Shown: positions 1-11,758, counted from the stretch's first letter. The stretch is DNA of 64,000 nucleotides from an uncultured Oscillospiraceae bacterium (GCA_900541905.1 UQLQ01000004.1:1-64000); one strand, 5' to 3'. The notes: generated by a model not told the origin, from the sequence alone. Program-made: numbers and translations.

Positions 1-44
1 TCAATATATATTTTCTTTTATTTATATATTTGTCTAAGATGCAT

Positions 45-72
45 TTGACATTTTTATGAAATAATTTATAAT
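45..72 (+). promoter_or_regulatory. Sigma-A-type promoter of the DUF2871 gene
   Basis: TTGACA (45-50), a 16-nt spacer and TATAAT (67-72) form a near-consensus vegetative promoter about 40 nt ahead of the start codon at 115. Confidence 0.65.
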
Positions 73-114
73 AATAGTTATTATTATTTTATTTAATAGT
101 AAGGAGTGTATGTA

Positions 115-543
115 ATGAAAAAATCTATTTGGATCGCATTTGGTTACGCGATTGCTGCAATGGTCTGCGGCGTGTTTTACCGTGAATTTACTAAGTTTTT
201 TGATTTTACGGGCACAACTTCCTTGGCGGTATCCCATGTACATTTATTTATGTTAGGCGCAGTTATATTTTTGATAATTGCATTGTTCAACAGCAAGCTT
301 CAGTTGGACCAAACAAAATTATGGAAACCATTTCTGATTGTATACAATATTGGACTGCCTTTTATGGTGATTATGTTCTTGGTCAGAGGTATTATGCAAG
401 TAGTAGGTTTTGATGGGGGAGCTATGATATCCGGTATTGCCGGTGCTTCACACATCATTTTAGGTGCAGGTATTGTGTTATTTTTTATTATGTTGCTTCA
501 GGCGGTTGGAAAAAAGCAATCGCATAAAAATCAGGCAGTATAG
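115..543 (+). CDS. DUF2871 family membrane protein
   Basis: This is a 142-residue integral membrane protein with four hydrophobic segments (roughly residues 5-22, 42-60, 76-97 and 107-130) and a short basic tail. It resembles the DUF2871 family of small Firmicutes membrane proteins, whose function is unknown. I chose ATG 115 over the upstream in-frame GTG 106 because AAGGAG (101-106) sits 8 nt ahead of the ATG and overlaps the GTG. The conserved-looking SHVHLFMLGA stretch after the first helix could be a ligand or heme site, but that is inference. It is monocistronic, between its own promoter and a strong terminator. Confidence 0.7.
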   Translation: MKKSIWIAFGYAIAAMVCGVFYREFTKFFDFTGTTSLAVSHVHLFMLGAVIFLIIALFNSKLQLDQTKLWKPFLIVYNIGLPFMVIMFLVRGIMQVVGFDGGAMISGIAGASHIILGAGIVLFFIMLLQAVGKKQSHKNQAV

Positions 544-600
544 TATCATATAGAAAGTAACCGATCATTTTAGAAAAATTTCTGCGTTACATAATCGTAA

Positions 601-640
601 AATAAAAGCAGTTCACAATTTTTGTGAACTGCTTTTATTT
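601..640. terminator. Bidirectional terminator hairpin
   Basis: A 17-bp stem (AATAAAAGCAGTTCACA with its complement) is flanked by A-rich and T-rich arms. It lies between the convergent DUF2871 and S1-domain genes and could stop transcription from both sides. Confidence 0.8.
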
Positions 641-731
641 GTATATCATATAAAATTCTTTAATATAATTTGATTATGTAGTGTATCGTGATTTACAGTA
701 TGATTCAAACATACTTGTTTGGGACTATCTG

Positions 732-1652
732 TTAAAATTCTGTTATAATGCTTTTGTCACAACAGGGAGGCGAATATAAGAATTGATCAATATGGTTTCC
801 TTCATAAAAATATTTGGGTGCAGAAGGACGATATTGATATTCGAATGTATCAATAATAATCAGTTTAATTTTCATACGGGAAGGAATAATATTTTTAATA
901 AATACACTGGCTTGCTGTCCCGGCTGTACGCCTTCTTTCAATTCAGCCAAGCCTGCCAGATTGGGTGTCAGCTCTACAAAAATACCATAGGGCTCAACAG
1001 AACGAATGATACCTGCAACGGTTTCTCCTGTTTGAAACATAGCAATATTTTCTTCCCATGTCCCCAGTAGTTCTTTATGTGTTAACGTAATACGGTCGTT
1101 GTCTAATGATTTTACAGCTACACGTATATCCATACCAACATAAAAACGTTCTTTGGGATGGTCAATACGTGAAATAGAGATAGCATCTATGGGCAGCAAG
1201 GATATAATGCCGCATCCAATATCAGCAAAAGCACCGAAATTTTCCAGATGTGTCACCCTGGCATTTACGATGTCACCCGGCTGTAAGGCAGAGATAAATT
1301 CTTCCATACATTTTTCTTGTGCCATTCTGCGTGACAGTATTGCTACCGTACTGCCGTCTTCATTTTTTTGAAAACCTACAATCATAAAACAAACAGGGCG
1401 GTTTACCCTTGATATAATTGCAATATCTCTCACGTTTCCTTCACGAATTCCGATTGCACTGTCTTCTCTTGGAATAATTCCTTTCATGCAGCCAAGGTCC
1501 ACAATTAAATTGTGGGCACTGTCACATATCAATGCACGACCTTCTAAAATCTGTCCTTCGTGGCAGGCATCTGTGAGGGTAGAAATATTCGCCATTGCGG
1601 CTCTGTTTTGGGGTGTATCTATTATCCAACCCTCAGGATAGTATAAACTCAT
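732..1652 (-). CDS. S1 RNA-binding domain protein (ribosomal S1-like)
   Basis: The 306-residue protein carries S1/OB-fold repeats typical of clostridial S1-like proteins. A first degenerate copy spans about residues 30-105, a clear copy about 125-195 (VNARVTHLENFGAFADIGCG), and a third about 205-270 (VAGIIRSVEPYGIFVELTP). Such proteins bind single-stranded RNA and are thought to act in translation or RNA decay. It is much shorter than a six-repeat RpsA, so it may not replace ribosomal S1. Start ATG 1652 has a strong GGGAGG site. It is a single gene facing the DUF2871 gene across a shared terminator. Confidence 0.8.
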   Translation of the reverse strand: MSLYYPEGWIIDTPQNRAAMANISTLTDACHEGQILEGRALICDSAHNLIVDLGCMKGIIPREDSAIGIREGNVRDIAIISRVNRPVCFMIVGFQKNEDGSTVAILSRRMAQEKCMEEFISALQPGDIVNARVTHLENFGAFADIGCGIISLLPIDAISISRIDHPKERFYVGMDIRVAVKSLDNDRITLTHKELLGTWEENIAMFQTGETVAGIIRSVEPYGIFVELTPNLAGLAELKEGVQPGQQASVFIKNIIPSRMKIKLIIIDTFEYQYRPSAPKYFYEGNHIDQFLYSPPCCDKSIITEF

Positions 1653-1850
1653 TTTATTAGCCTCCCTTTTTATTGTCCGAATTATCTATATGCGAATAAA
1701 TGTGTATTCATACACAAAGAACGGAAATATTTCTGATTGGTAGCTTTTAAAAAATGAATTTTTATGTATTACAATAGATTGACTTGCATATTGATGCTCT
1801 TTCTATTAAAATAAAATGTAACTTCACGTTTTATAAGAAAGGGTGTTTTC

Positions 1851-2699
1851 ATGAAAAAACAAATGATAGGTTTACTTGCAGCCGTTGTAGCCATTAGTGC
1901 TGCGTTGGTTGGCTGCGGTTCAAATAACGGACAATCCTCACAAGTATCTTCAGCAGAATCCAGTGTGTCTTCCACGGTTTCCAGAGTCAATGAAGATGCG
2001 GATAAACCGGTTGGATATCAATTGGATTTACCGGCAGAAGGGGAAGAAATCGCTGTGATTGATACCAATATGGGTGTGATGAAAATGCGTTTATTCCCAA
2101 ATGCTGCTCCAAAAACAGTAGAGAATTTTACTACGCTGGCAAAACAAGGTTATTACAACGGTCAAATTTTCCACCGTGTGATTAATGACTTTATGATTCA
2201 AGGCGGCGACCCAACCGGCACAGGAACCGGCGGAGAAAATATTTGGGGAACAGACGGTTTTGAAGATGAATTCAATGCCAATCTTTTGAATATTCGCGGT
2301 TCTGTTGCTATGGCAAACAGAGGTAAGAACACAAACGGAAGCCAATTTTTTATCAACCAGAAAAAAGCAGAATCCTTTGAAGGATGGGATTACTACACAA
2401 GTTTATATAACAATTTCCGTCAAAATCAGTCTGCCTTTTTGCAGGCATACGGAAGTTGTCCAAATATTTACCGCATTACAGATGATGTAAAAACCTTATA
2501 CGAGCAAAATGGCGGTAGTCCAACATTGGACGGATATTATAGTGTAAATCAAACGGGGCATACTGTTTTTGGACAGATATTCGAAGGTTTGGATGTACTG
2601 GATGCCATTGCTGCAGTTGAGACAGACAGCAATACGGACAAACCGTTGACAGATGTTGTCATTAACAGCATTACAATCGAGCAGTATCATGCTGAATGA
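1851..2699 (+). CDS. Cyclophilin-type peptidyl-prolyl isomerase lipoprotein
   Basis: The N-terminus is a type II signal peptide (basic MKKQ, hydrophobic core, lipobox LVGC with Cys at about residue 22), followed by a Ser-rich linker. The protein is therefore predicted to be anchored on the outer face of the membrane. From about residue 60 it is a cyclophilin domain with the signature [16 protein letters not shown]109 is the expected catalytic Arg. A long insertion rich in Tyr/Asn (about residues 170-225) precedes the last strand, as in many clostridial secreted cyclophilins. The likely role is folding of exported proteins. It lies 36 nt ahead of the next gene. Confidence 0.88.
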   Translation: MKKQMIGLLAAVVAISAALVGCGSNNGQSSQVSSAESSVSSTVSRVNEDADKPVGYQLDLPAEGEEIAVIDTNMGVMKMRLFPNAAPKTVENFTTLAKQGYYNGQIFHRVINDFMIQGGDPTGTGTGGENIWGTDGFEDEFNANLLNIRGSVAMANRGKNTNGSQFFINQKKAESFEGWDYYTSLYNNFRQNQSAFLQAYGSCPNIYRITDDVKTLYEQNGGSPTLDGYYSVNQTGHTVFGQIFEGLDVLDAIAAVETDSNTDKPLTDVVINSITIEQYHAE

Positions 2700-2734
2700 T
2701 TGTGTTCGCAAGACAAATGGAAAGGAGGGTTTCT

Positions 2735-3241
2735 ATGAGCGACCGTAAAGGGGATACGCAGGAAATCTATGAGAAACGCCGTATGCAAGACGGAAAACAA
2801 GCGAAGGAGAAAATTCCGATGAAGCCGGAGAGCAGGAGTAAATTATTTGCTTGTCTGGCTTATATTCCATTTGTTTGGATTGTCAGCTATTTTGCAGAAC
2901 GAAAAAATGAGTTTGTACGTTTTCATGTAAAACAAGGTATGAAATTAACTTTGCTGACATTGGTTGTAGGCGCTGTTGCTTGGGCATTGAATGCATTTTT
3001 TTCCTGGATTTTTTCTTATTCCGTTCCAACACCAACGCCGGAAGATTTGTCGCACGTAACAACGGGAGTAAATTCTGTAGGGCAAACACTGTGTATTATT
3101 GTAGCTTTTGTAGCCACCATTATATTGGTGTCTTACGCTTTATATGGCGTGATTGCAGCAGCAAGAGGAAAAATGGCAGATTTACCTTTATTGGGAAAAC
3201 AAAAACGTGAAAAAGACGAAAATCAGGATCAACAATCCTAA
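2735..3241 (+). CDS. DUF4870/Tic20-like small membrane protein
   Basis: This is a 168-residue protein with a charged N-terminus, three predicted helices (about residues 45-65, 78-105 and 125-150) and a charged C-terminus. The stretch LACLAYIPF...NEFVRFHVKQGMKL resembles the DUF4870/Tic20-like family (a cytoplasmic-facing FHxxQG motif between helices). Function is unknown. An upstream in-frame start at 2696 is less likely than ATG 2735, which follows AAAGGAGGG at a proper distance. It probably shares a transcript with the cyclophilin. Confidence 0.65.
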   Translation: MSDRKGDTQEIYEKRRMQDGKQAKEKIPMKPESRSKLFACLAYIPFVWIVSYFAERKNEFVRFHVKQGMKLTLLTLVVGAVAWALNAFFSWIFSYSVPTPTPEDLSHVTTGVNSVGQTLCIIVAFVATIILVSYALYGVIAAARGKMADLPLLGKQKREKDENQDQQS

Positions 3242-3275
3242 AGAAAGAAATTACTGCAAAAAGTGACAGATTTCA

Positions 3276-3305
3276 TTGACATTTTGATGCAAAAAGAGAT
3301 ATAAT
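3276..3305 (+). promoter_or_regulatory. pyrG promoter
   Basis: TTGACA (3276-3281) and TATAAT (3300-3305) are separated by 18 nt. Transcription should start near 3312, only about 10 nt before the leader hairpin. Confidence 0.7.
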
Positions 3306-3320
3306 AAAAATATATTGTTA

Positions 3321-3364
3321 TGTTCCCAACAGCATGAACGGTTTTGCATTGGGAACATCTTTTT
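3321..3364 (+). terminator. Terminator-like hairpin in the pyrG leader (candidate attenuator)
   Basis: TGTTCCCAA (3321-3329) pairs with TTGGGAACA (3349-3357) and is followed by TCTTTTTTG. It lies downstream of the pyrG promoter, so it cannot simply be the end of the preceding transcript. Attenuation of pyrG by CTP is known in Bacillus, but the GGGC start seen there is not evident here, so the mechanism is open. Confidence 0.6.
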
Positions 3365-3403
3365 TGTTTTATATCTATACCATATTTTATCTATTATAAA
3401 TAA

Positions 3404-5041
<1,638 letters not shown>

Positions 5042-5077
5042 AAAAGAGCAACTGTGAAAACAGTTGCTCTTTTTTTA
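5042..5077. terminator. Terminator after pyrG
   Basis: AAAAGAGCAACTGT...ACAGTTGCTCTTTTTTT is a 14-bp stem with a 4-nt loop and a T run. It is also T-rich on the other strand, so it can serve the convergent DUF2207 gene. Confidence 0.85.
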
Positions 5078-5113
5078 GTTAAGATAGCTGTAGATTTTTT
5101 GTAAGTTTGGATA

Positions 5114-7054
5114 TTAGCGAACACCGCCACCGCCGCCTCCAAATCCACCGCCGCCTCCACCGAAGCCGCCGCCACCGCCTCCAAATCCGCCAAATCCGCC
5201 TTTGCCGGAAGATGGGGGATTTGCAATACGGGTTGCAGCTGTGCTGATAGAAGTTAATTTATCTCCCAAACCGGAAGCGAAGTTCTCACTGCGGAATCCG
5301 GAATGATGATAATGAGACATAAACATCCAATAAAAGTACGTATTTCCAAAGGTAGAGGTCATATAGTCATCATTGTCTATATTTGGATATGCAAGTTTTA
5401 GCTGTTTGCATACTTTATCTGATATTCCCATCATAGTGGCGTAGACCAGATAATCCTTCCATAGCTCTAAATGGGGAAGTTCGTATTCTTTCATGTTGGA
5501 GAACTCCAGCATATACTTCTCAAGGCCTTTCCAAACCATGTACATTGTCTCGCCCTGTACACTTAGACGATTAGGACCTGTATTCATAATATAAGTGAAA
5601 ATACCCGCTAAAATTGCCGCAATTCCAATATAAATCATAGATGAAGCAAAAATGGTGATTATACCTGCAACAATTGCTGCTATACCAAAATATTTGATTA
5701 CTTTTACAAAATACTGACTTTTTTCATAATAACCGTATGGTCTGATTTCATCTTTTGCGCGTGCAAATAATGTTTCAAACATGGTGTTTACATATTTGCC
5801 ATGCTTCTTTGTGTAAGCGGAGAACTGTTTTAACGTAAAAGAACCATTTGTTTCTGTTGCTATGGTTGTGACCAAGGAAAGCATCACTTGTTCGCTTAAA
5901 GTAAGCGTTTCGTTTTTTGTATTGCCGATTGGTGTTAAAGTCAGAGTATCTGTTTCATCGGAGCCAAATTCCAAATAACCTTTATTGGACAGGCTCATTA
6001 AGGTAGCGCTAAACACATATCCGCGTATTTTTTGAGTAATACCGCCTTTGTAATGATAATACAGCAAAGCTGCAGCAGCCGGGCTGCTTCCTTTTGGAAT
6101 TTCCCTTGTATATTCAGGAACATTCACTTTATGACGACGTGTAAGATAACGTGTTAAGACAAACAAACCGATTGCTATCACTATGATAACAGCGGCAATT
6201 GAGATATCCAATACTCCCAGCATATATTCATGCTCTTGCTTTTTCTGATAAGCGGTAGCCCACTCCAATTCTTCGTTTTGGATATTTTGCAGATTGGTTG
6301 ATGAGCTTGTTCTTGTTACATTTGGAAAAAGTGCAAGAGGGGCTGCAATACGCGTTTCAACCATGGTTTGTGCGGGAATATTTTGTGCAGTAAATGATAT
6401 TTGATTTGGAGAATCAATGGTTAAAAAGCTGTCTGCCGTACAGTGCAGCCAAGCATATGGATTATCTGTTACAGTTTCATTTTGCGGCAGTGTTACAGTC
6501 ACATTCATATTTGTAATGGGAATGGAAAACTGTGAACCGATAAATTGATAGTACAGTACCGCTGTGTCAGGGTAAGCTGTAATACAATTGGTAAACGTAT
6601 ATTGAATTTCAAAATTACGTGTTCCTTCATAAATACGCGGCATAAACAGACCAATTTCTATTGTATTACCTTTTTTCGTATAATAACATACGTTTTGCAG
6701 ATTGGAAGGTGCATTTTCAGGGTCAGATACCTCTTGCAAATTGTATGTTATGTGATTGTCAACATCATATACGGAAAGACCTGCTAAAGAATCAACTTGG
6801 TTAGATGGAAGTTCGATGGTTTTATAAATATTGCGGTATGCCTGGTCTCTGTTTTCCAATGTAATTTGCCACGTTTCTTTGACGGTCATATCTCCGTTTT
6901 CAGTTACAGTCGCTTGTATATTCAGGTTATCCAGAACTTGCTTGGAATCTCCTCTGTAATCAGTATTGCTCATAACAAGCGGTATTGCTATTGCAAAAAC
7001 TGCAGCTGTTACAGCCAGAAAGATTCCAATTTTTATGAGTAAAGATTTTGTCAT
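5114..7054 (-). CDS. DUF2207 domain membrane protein with glycine-rich tail
   Basis: The 646-residue protein begins with a signal/anchor helix (residues 7-28). It then has an extracytoplasmic beta-rich domain (about 35-245) of the DUF2207 type, a helix near residues 283-302, a cytoplasmic region, and two further helices around 460-500. The last 30 residues are almost pure Gly with Phe (GGFGGFGG repeats). DUF2207 proteins are often encoded next to LemA proteins, as here (lemA lies 24 nt upstream). Their role is unknown; envelope or membrane-stress functions have been proposed. ATG 7054 is preceded by TAGGAG. Confidence 0.82.
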   Translation of the reverse strand: MTKSLLIKIGIFLAVTAAVFAIAIPLVMSNTDYRGDSKQVLDNLNIQATVTENGDMTVKETWQITLENRDQAYRNIYKTIELPSNQVDSLAGLSVYDVDNHITYNLQEVSDPENAPSNLQNVCYYTKKGNTIEIGLFMPRIYEGTRNFEIQYTFTNCITAYPDTAVLYYQFIGSQFSIPITNMNVTVTLPQNETVTDNPYAWLHCTADSFLTIDSPNQISFTAQNIPAQTMVETRIAAPLALFPNVTRTSSSTNLQNIQNEELEWATAYQKKQEHEYMLGVLDISIAAVIIVIAIGLFVLTRYLTRRHKVNVPEYTREIPKGSSPAAAALLYYHYKGGITQKIRGYVFSATLMSLSNKGYLEFGSDETDTLTLTPIGNTKNETLTLSEQVMLSLVTTIATETNGSFTLKQFSAYTKKHGKYVNTMFETLFARAKDEIRPYGYYEKSQYFVKVIKYFGIAAIVAGIITIFASSMIYIGIAAILAGIFTYIMNTGPNRLSVQGETMYMVWKGLEKYMLEFSNMKEYELPHLELWKDYLVYATMMGISDKVCKQLKLAYPNIDNDDYMTSTFGNTYFYWMFMSHYHHSGFRSENFASGLGDKLTSISTAATRIANPPSSGKGGFGGFGGGGGGFGGGGGGFGGGGGGVR

Positions 7055-7078
7055 AGTGTTCTCCTAAGAGTGCATGAA

Positions 7079-7642
7079 TTAAAATTGTACCTTAGGTACT
7101 GCCTTTTCCGCCTCATTCATTTCAAAGTATGGGCGTTCTTTATATTTAAAGATATTGGCGATGATATTGGATGGGAAACGTTGTAAATACTCGTTGTATT
7201 TCATAACAGTATCATTGTAGAATTGACGTGCAAATGCTATTTTTTCTTCCAAGTCTTTCAGTTGTCTTTGCAAGTCTAAAAAGTTATCATTTGCTTTTAA
7301 ATCGGGATAATTTTCAGCAGTTGCAAAGATATTGGCAATTGCCCCGGAAAGTTTTTGGTTGCTTTGCATTAATTCCTCCGGCGTTTTCGCCTTCATTGCT
7401 GCTGCACGCCATTTTGTTACTTCTTCCAATGTGCTTTTTTCGTGAGAAGCATATGCTTTCACTGTTTCTACTAAGTTAGGGATTAAATCGTAGCGCTGTT
7501 TCATTTGTACGTCAATTTGTGACCATGCATTGTCTACACGAACAGAGCGCTCAACCAAATTGTTATACATCACAATAACAGAAATAATGAGGATGATAAC
7601 AATTGCTCCTATAATGCTGCCTGCGATAATCCAACCTATCAT
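7079..7642 (-). CDS. lemA: LemA family protein
   Basis: The 187-residue protein has one N-terminal membrane helix (residues 2-24) followed by a long all-helical cytoplasmic or extracytoplasmic domain. Hallmarks are YNNLVERSVRVDNAWSQIDV, QRYDLIPNLVETVK and the C-terminal RFPSNIIA...KERPYFE. An upstream in-frame start at 7693 exists, but ATG 7642 follows GGAGGTGA and gives the standard LemA N-terminus. It is the first gene of a lemA-DUF2207 operon. The molecular function of LemA is not established. Confidence 0.93.
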   Translation of the reverse strand: MIGWIIAGSIIGAIVIILIISVIVMYNNLVERSVRVDNAWSQIDVQMKQRYDLIPNLVETVKAYASHEKSTLEEVTKWRAAAMKAKTPEELMQSNQKLSGAIANIFATAENYPDLKANDNFLDLQRQLKDLEEKIAFARQFYNDTVMKYNEYLQRFPSNIIANIFKYKERPYFEMNEAEKAVPKVQF

Positions 7643-7803
7643 AGCAGTCACCTCCATAAAATATTGATAGAATATAGCATAATCTATGATCATGTATTTG
7701 CTGTTTCTATTGTAGTATATGTTATCATGTATTGATTTAAATGAAAAGTTCCAACTTTGTTACGAAATACGCTGCAAAGTGTATTTTTGTCAAAAAAATA
7801 AAA

Positions 7804-7837
7804 CTACAGGGTGCAGACATTTATTTGCACCCTGTAG
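7804..7837 (-). terminator. Terminator of the acn-icd-rex operon
   Basis: CTACAGGGTGCA (7804-7815) and TGCACCCTGTAG (7826-7837) form a 12-bp stem. On the minus strand it is followed by a T-rich run (TTTTATTTTTTTG), which fits termination of the rex transcript before lemA. Confidence 0.8.
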
Positions 7838-7840
7838 CTT

Positions 7841-7890
7841 ACATTATAGCGTTTATACGTTAAAACGTTCTAGTCAACAAACCAAATTTG
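7841..7890 (-). repeat. Shortened copy of the dispersed promoter-like repeat (copy E)
   Basis: Read on the minus strand, this segment has TGTTGACTAGAACG, then GTTTTAACGTATAA, then CGCTATAATG. The first part matches the repeat units at 12.2 kb and 49.8 kb. The distance from ACGTTTTA to TATAAT is only 20 nt instead of 49-50, as if about 29 nt were deleted. It lies between rex and lemA and points toward lemA. Confidence 0.5.
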
Positions 7891-7930
7891 TGAATATTGA
7901 AGGATGTTCCTTTCAATGTTTGTTTTACTA

Positions 7931-8569
7931 TTATATCATGTTTTCAGAAATTCTGTAACAAAGTGTCATAAGACTGTCACCCAAATGGACTGCTTCAACA
8001 ATTGCGTCTGAATATTTTGGATTGATATCATAATGGCTAAAATTCCAATAATTTTTAATGCCCAAAGAATACAGTTTATCAACCAAAGCCGGAACAGTTT
8101 CCTGCGGAACGCACAAAACAGCCATGTCCGGTTTTACTTTTTGATAAAACTCATCGATATCGTTAATATCCAAAATGGTGTGGTCTTTTAGTTTAGTACC
8201 GATTTTTTGTGGGTCATTGTCAAAAATTCCGGTTAATATAAAACCCTGCATTTCAAAAGATAAGTGAACAGTCACAGCATGTCCCAAATTACCGGCTCCA
8301 AGAATAATTGCTTTGTATGAATTTTGAATGCCCATAATATTGCCTATTTCTGTACGGAGCTGATCTACCATGTAGCCGTAGCCTTGCTGACCAAAACCGC
8401 CAAAACAGTTTAAATCTTGACGAATTTGAGAGGCAGTAAGTCCCATATTTTCAGACAATTCTTTTGAGGAAACTCTATTAATTCCTCTATTTTTTAATGT
8501 AGTTAGATGACGATAATAGCGAGGTAATCTTCTAATTACAGGCATAGAAATATAATTACTTTTTGCCAT
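7931..8569 (-). CDS. rex: Redox-sensing transcriptional repressor Rex
   Basis: Rex binds DNA as a dimer and releases it when NADH/NAD+ rises, controlling fermentation and anaerobic metabolism. The 212-residue protein has the N-terminal winged helix (MPVIRRLPRYYRHL, SSKELSENMGLTASQIRQDL, residues about 7-55) and a Rossmann NAD-binding domain with ILGAGNLGHAV (about 89-99). It lies 23 nt after icd and is the last gene of acn-icd-rex. This suggests redox control linked to the oxidative branch of the TCA pathway. I saw no clear TTGTTAA-type Rex site upstream of acn. Confidence 0.96.
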   Translation of the reverse strand: MAKSNYISMPVIRRLPRYYRHLTTLKNRGINRVSSKELSENMGLTASQIRQDLNCFGGFGQQGYGYMVDQLRTEIGNIMGIQNSYKAIILGAGNLGHAVTVHLSFEMQGFILTGIFDNDPQKIGTKLKDHTILDINDIDEFYQKVKPDMAVLCVPQETVPALVDKLYSLGIKNYWNFSHYDINPKYSDAIVEAVHLGDSLMTLCYRISENMI

Positions 8570-8592
8570 AAGTCAGCACCTCCAATACAATT

Positions 8593-9804
8593 TTATAGGA
8601 GTTTTACAAGACGATTGTTGATTTCTTGCAAGAATGTTTCTGTGTCAACGGTTCTCTTGTTTTCTAAAGAGGACAATGCGTATAAATCACCTGTCATAAC
8701 ACCGTCTTCAATGGTCTGAATGGATGCTTGCTCTAATTTATTTGCAAAATCAACCAATTCAGGAGTATTGTCCAACTCGCCTCTTTTTCTCAAAGCACCT
8801 GTCCATGCAAACAAGGTAGCCATAGAGTTGGTAGAGGTTTTCTCTCCTTTTAAGTGTTTGTAATAGTGTCTTTGTACAGTGCCGTGCGCAGCTTCGTATT
8901 CGTATACACCGTCAGGAGATACCAAAACAGAAGTCATCATGGCAAGGCTGCCAAATGCGGTTGCAACCATGTCAGACATAACGTCACCGTCATAGTTTTT
9001 GCATGCCCAAATGTAACCGCCGTTGGAACGAACCACTCTTGCAACAGCATCATCAATAAGAGTATAGAAATACTCAATGCCGGCAGCTTCAAATTTCTCT
9101 TTGTATTCCTTCTCGTAGATTTCTGCAAAGATATCTTTAAAACGATGGTCATATTTTTTGGAAATGGTATCTTTTGTGGAGAACCATAAATCTTGTTTTA
9201 AATCCAATGCGTAATTAAAGCAGGCACGTGCAAAGCTTTCAATGCTTTTATCTAAGTTATGTAAACCTTGCAAAATGCCCGGTGTTTCAAAGTTATGAAT
9301 CAATGCTCTTTCTTCGGTACCGTCTGCTTTTGTTACAACCAGCTCTGCTTTGCTGTTTGCTTCTACTACCATTTCAGTATTTTTATAAACATCACCGTAT
9401 GCATGACGTGCAATGGTAATTGGTTTTGTCCAAGTTGGAATAAAAGGTGTAATGCCTTTTACAACAATTGGAGAACGGAACACAGTGCCATCCAGTAATG
9501 CGCGGATGGTACCGTTAGGAGATTTCCACATTTGTTTTAAGTTGTACTCTACCACGCGGTCCGCATTGGGAGTAATGGTAGCACATTTTACAGCTACACC
9601 GTATTTTTTTGTAGCATATGCGGAGTCAAATGTAACCTGGTCGTCGGTTGCTTCTCTATGTTCAAGACCAAGATCGTAATACTCGGTTTTTAGGTCAATA
9701 TAAGGGGTTAATAAGATATCTTTAATCATCTTCCAGATGATACGGGTCATTTCGTCGCCATCCATCTCAACGAGAGGGGTTTTCATTTGAATTTTATCTG
9801 CCAT
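8593..9804 (-). CDS. icd: NADP-dependent isocitrate dehydrogenase (eukaryotic-type dimer)
   Basis: It oxidatively decarboxylates isocitrate to 2-oxoglutarate with NADP. The 403-residue sequence belongs to the eukaryotic-like homodimeric class, not the E. coli Icd class. Features are [13 protein letters not shown] near the N-terminus, the substrate loop [28 protein letters not shown] metal residues in [10 protein letters not shown], and the coenzyme region [14 protein letters not shown] 9804 is preferred over ATG 9813, which directly abuts AGGAGG. It lies between acn (19 nt) and rex (23 nt). Confidence 0.95.
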   Translation of the reverse strand: MADKIQMKTPLVEMDGDEMTRIIWKMIKDILLTPYIDLKTEYYDLGLEHREATDDQVTFDSAYATKKYGVAVKCATITPNADRVVEYNLKQMWKSPNGTIRALLDGTVFRSPIVVKGITPFIPTWTKPITIARHAYGDVYKNTEMVVEANSKAELVVTKADGTEERALIHNFETPGILQGLHNLDKSIESFARACFNYALDLKQDLWFSTKDTISKKYDHRFKDIFAEIYEKEYKEKFEAAGIEYFYTLIDDAVARVVRSNGGYIWACKNYDGDVMSDMVATAFGSLAMMTSVLVSPDGVYEYEAAHGTVQRHYYKHLKGEKTSTNSMATLFAWTGALRKRGELDNTPELVDFANKLEQASIQTIEDGVMTGDLYALSSLENKRTVDTETFLQEINNRLVKLL

Positions 9805-9823
9805 TGCAAACATCCTCCTAATA

Positions 9824-11758
9824 TTATTGATTTTGTTCTCTTGTATAATTTAACAAGCCGCCTGCCAGTACCAAATCACGCTGGCGTTCTGTTAATACAG
9901 GTTCCAGTTCAATCTCAGTACCTTTTGTTTTATTTTTCAAAATGACTTTGCCGCCGTTGGCAATCGCGGTACGGATATTCGGCAATTCCAATTCATCCAT
10001 TTGGTCAATGGTGTCATAATCCGATTCATTTTTAAAGGTAAACGGTAAAATGCCTGCATTGGCAAGGTTTGCACAGTGAATACGAGCAAAGGATTTTGCC
10101 ACAACTGCTTTTACGCCAAGATAAAGGGGTACAAGGGCAGCGTGTTCACGGGAAGAACCTTGACCATAGTTAGAACCGCCGATGATAATGCTTGGTCCTT
10201 CTTTACGGCAGCGTTCCGGGAATTTTTCATCACAAACTGCAAAGCAGAAGTTGGACAAATAAGGAATGTTGGAACGGTAAGGAAGAATTTTTGCACCGGC
10301 GGGCATGATGTGGTCGGTTGTGATATTATCTCCGACTTTCAGCAATGCTTTTGCGGTAATAGTTTCTTCCAGTGCGCTTGTAGTTGGGAATTCTTTGATA
10401 TTTGGTCCGCGTAATACTTCTACTTTATCCATTTCTTCGACAGGAGCAGGAGGTTCTACCATGTTATCATTGATTAAGAAGTGTTCAGGTTGTGCAATAT
10501 CTACTTTTTCACCCAGTGTTTGAGGGTTTGTAAATACACCGGTCAAAGCAGAGACAGCAGCTGTTTCCGGACTTACCAGATATACTTGTCCGGTAGCAGT
10601 GCCGGAACGTCCTTCGAAGTTACGATTAAAGGTACGCAAAGAAACACCGTTTGTATTTGGTGATTGACCCATGCCGATGCAAGGACCGCAGGCACTTTCC
10701 AAAATACGTGCGCCTGCTGCAATTAAATCAGCCAAAGCGCCGTTTTGTGCAAGCATGTTAAATACTTGTTTAGAACCTGGTGCAATGGAAAGACTAACGT
10801 CAGGATGTACTGTTTTGCCTTTTAAAATGGCAGCTACACGCATTAAATCCAAATAAGATGAGTTAGTGCAGGAGCCGATACAAACTTGGTCCACTTTTTT
10901 TGCACCGATTTCATCAATGGATTTGATGTTATCAGGGCTGTGAGGACAAGCTGCAAGCGGTTTCAGTTGAGAAAGATTAATTTCGTATACTTCATCGTAA
11001 ACAGCATCGTCATCAGCTTTTAATTCCACCCAATCCTCTTCGCGGCTTTGCGCTTTCAAAAAGCCACGGGTAACATCGTCGGAAGGGAAAATGGAAGTGG
11101 TAGCACCAAGCTCCGCGCCCATATTGGTGATGGTAGCACGTTCAGGAACAGTCAGTGTTGCCACACCAGGACCACCGTACTCGATGATTTTTCCTACGCC
11201 GCCTTTTACGGTTAACAAACGGAGCACTTCCAAAATGACATCTTTGGCGGAAACCCAGTCTTGCAGCTGACCTGTTAGGTTAATGCGAACCATTTTTGGC
11301 ATGGTAATATGGTAAGCGCCGCCGCCCATAGCAACTGCTACGTCAAGACCACCTGCACCCATAGCCAGCATACCGATACCGCCGTTGGTTGGTGTATGGC
11401 TGTCAGAACCGATTAATGTTTTTCCGGGAATACCGAAACGTTCCAGATGAACTTGGTGGCAAATTCCGTTGCCCGGACGAGAAAAGTAAATGCCGTGTTT
11501 TTTTGTAACTGTTTGAATAAATCTGTGGTCGTCCGCATTTTCAAATCCGGTTTGCAATGTGTTGTGGTCAATATAAGCAACAGATTTTTCTGTTTTGACT
11601 CTTGGAACGCCCATTGCCTCAAATTCTAAATAAGCCATGGTTCCTGTAGCGTCCTGTGTCAAAGTTTGGTCAATTTTTAGACCAATATCGCTTCCTACGG
11701 TCATTTCACCGCTGAGCAAATGTGCTTTAATAATTTTTTGAGCAATTGTGTAACCCAT
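9824..11758 (-). CDS. acn: Aconitate hydratase
   Basis: Aconitase isomerises citrate and isocitrate using a [4Fe-4S] cluster. The 644-residue form is the short type common in Clostridia, shorter than the roughly 900-residue AcnA/AcnB. Cluster cysteines are visible in [12 protein letters not shown] and [20 protein letters not shown] and the swivel-domain [15 protein letters not shown] are intact. It heads the acn-icd-rex operon. No citrate synthase gene is in the window, so how citrate is supplied (for example for glutamate synthesis) is not shown. Confidence 0.96.
   Translation of the reverse strand: MGYTIAQKIIKAHLLSGEMTVGSDIGLKIDQTLTQDATGTMAYLEFEAMGVPRVKTEKSVAYIDHNTLQTGFENADDHRFIQTVTKKHGIYFSRPGNGICHQVHLERFGIPGKTLIGSDSHTPTNGGIGMLAMGAGGLDVAVAMGGGAYHITMPKMVRINLTGQLQDWVSAKDVILEVLRLLTVKGGVGKIIEYGGPGVATLTVPERATITNMGAELGATTSIFPSDDVTRGFLKAQSREEDWVELKADDDAVYDEVYEINLSQLKPLAACPHSPDNIKSIDEIGAKKVDQVCIGSCTNSSYLDLMRVAAILKGKTVHPDVSLSIAPGSKQVFNMLAQNGALADLIAAGARILESACGPCIGMGQSPNTNGVSLRTFNRNFEGRSGTATGQVYLVSPETAAVSALTGVFTNPQTLGEKVDIAQPEHFLINDNMVEPPAPVEEMDKVEVLRGPNIKEFPTTSALEETITAKALLKVGDNITTDHIMPAGAKILPYRSNIPYLSNFCFAVCDEKFPERCRKEGPSIIIGGSNYGQGSSREHAALVPLYLGVKAVVAKSFARIHCANLANAGILPFTFKNESDYDTIDQMDELELPNIRTAIANGGKVILKNKTKGTEIELEPVLTERQRDLVLAGGLLNYTREQNQ

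Noticed and set aside
106..114. GTG start adding three residues to the DUF2871 protein
   Set aside because: The AAGGAG ribosome site overlaps this GTG and is correctly placed for ATG 115.
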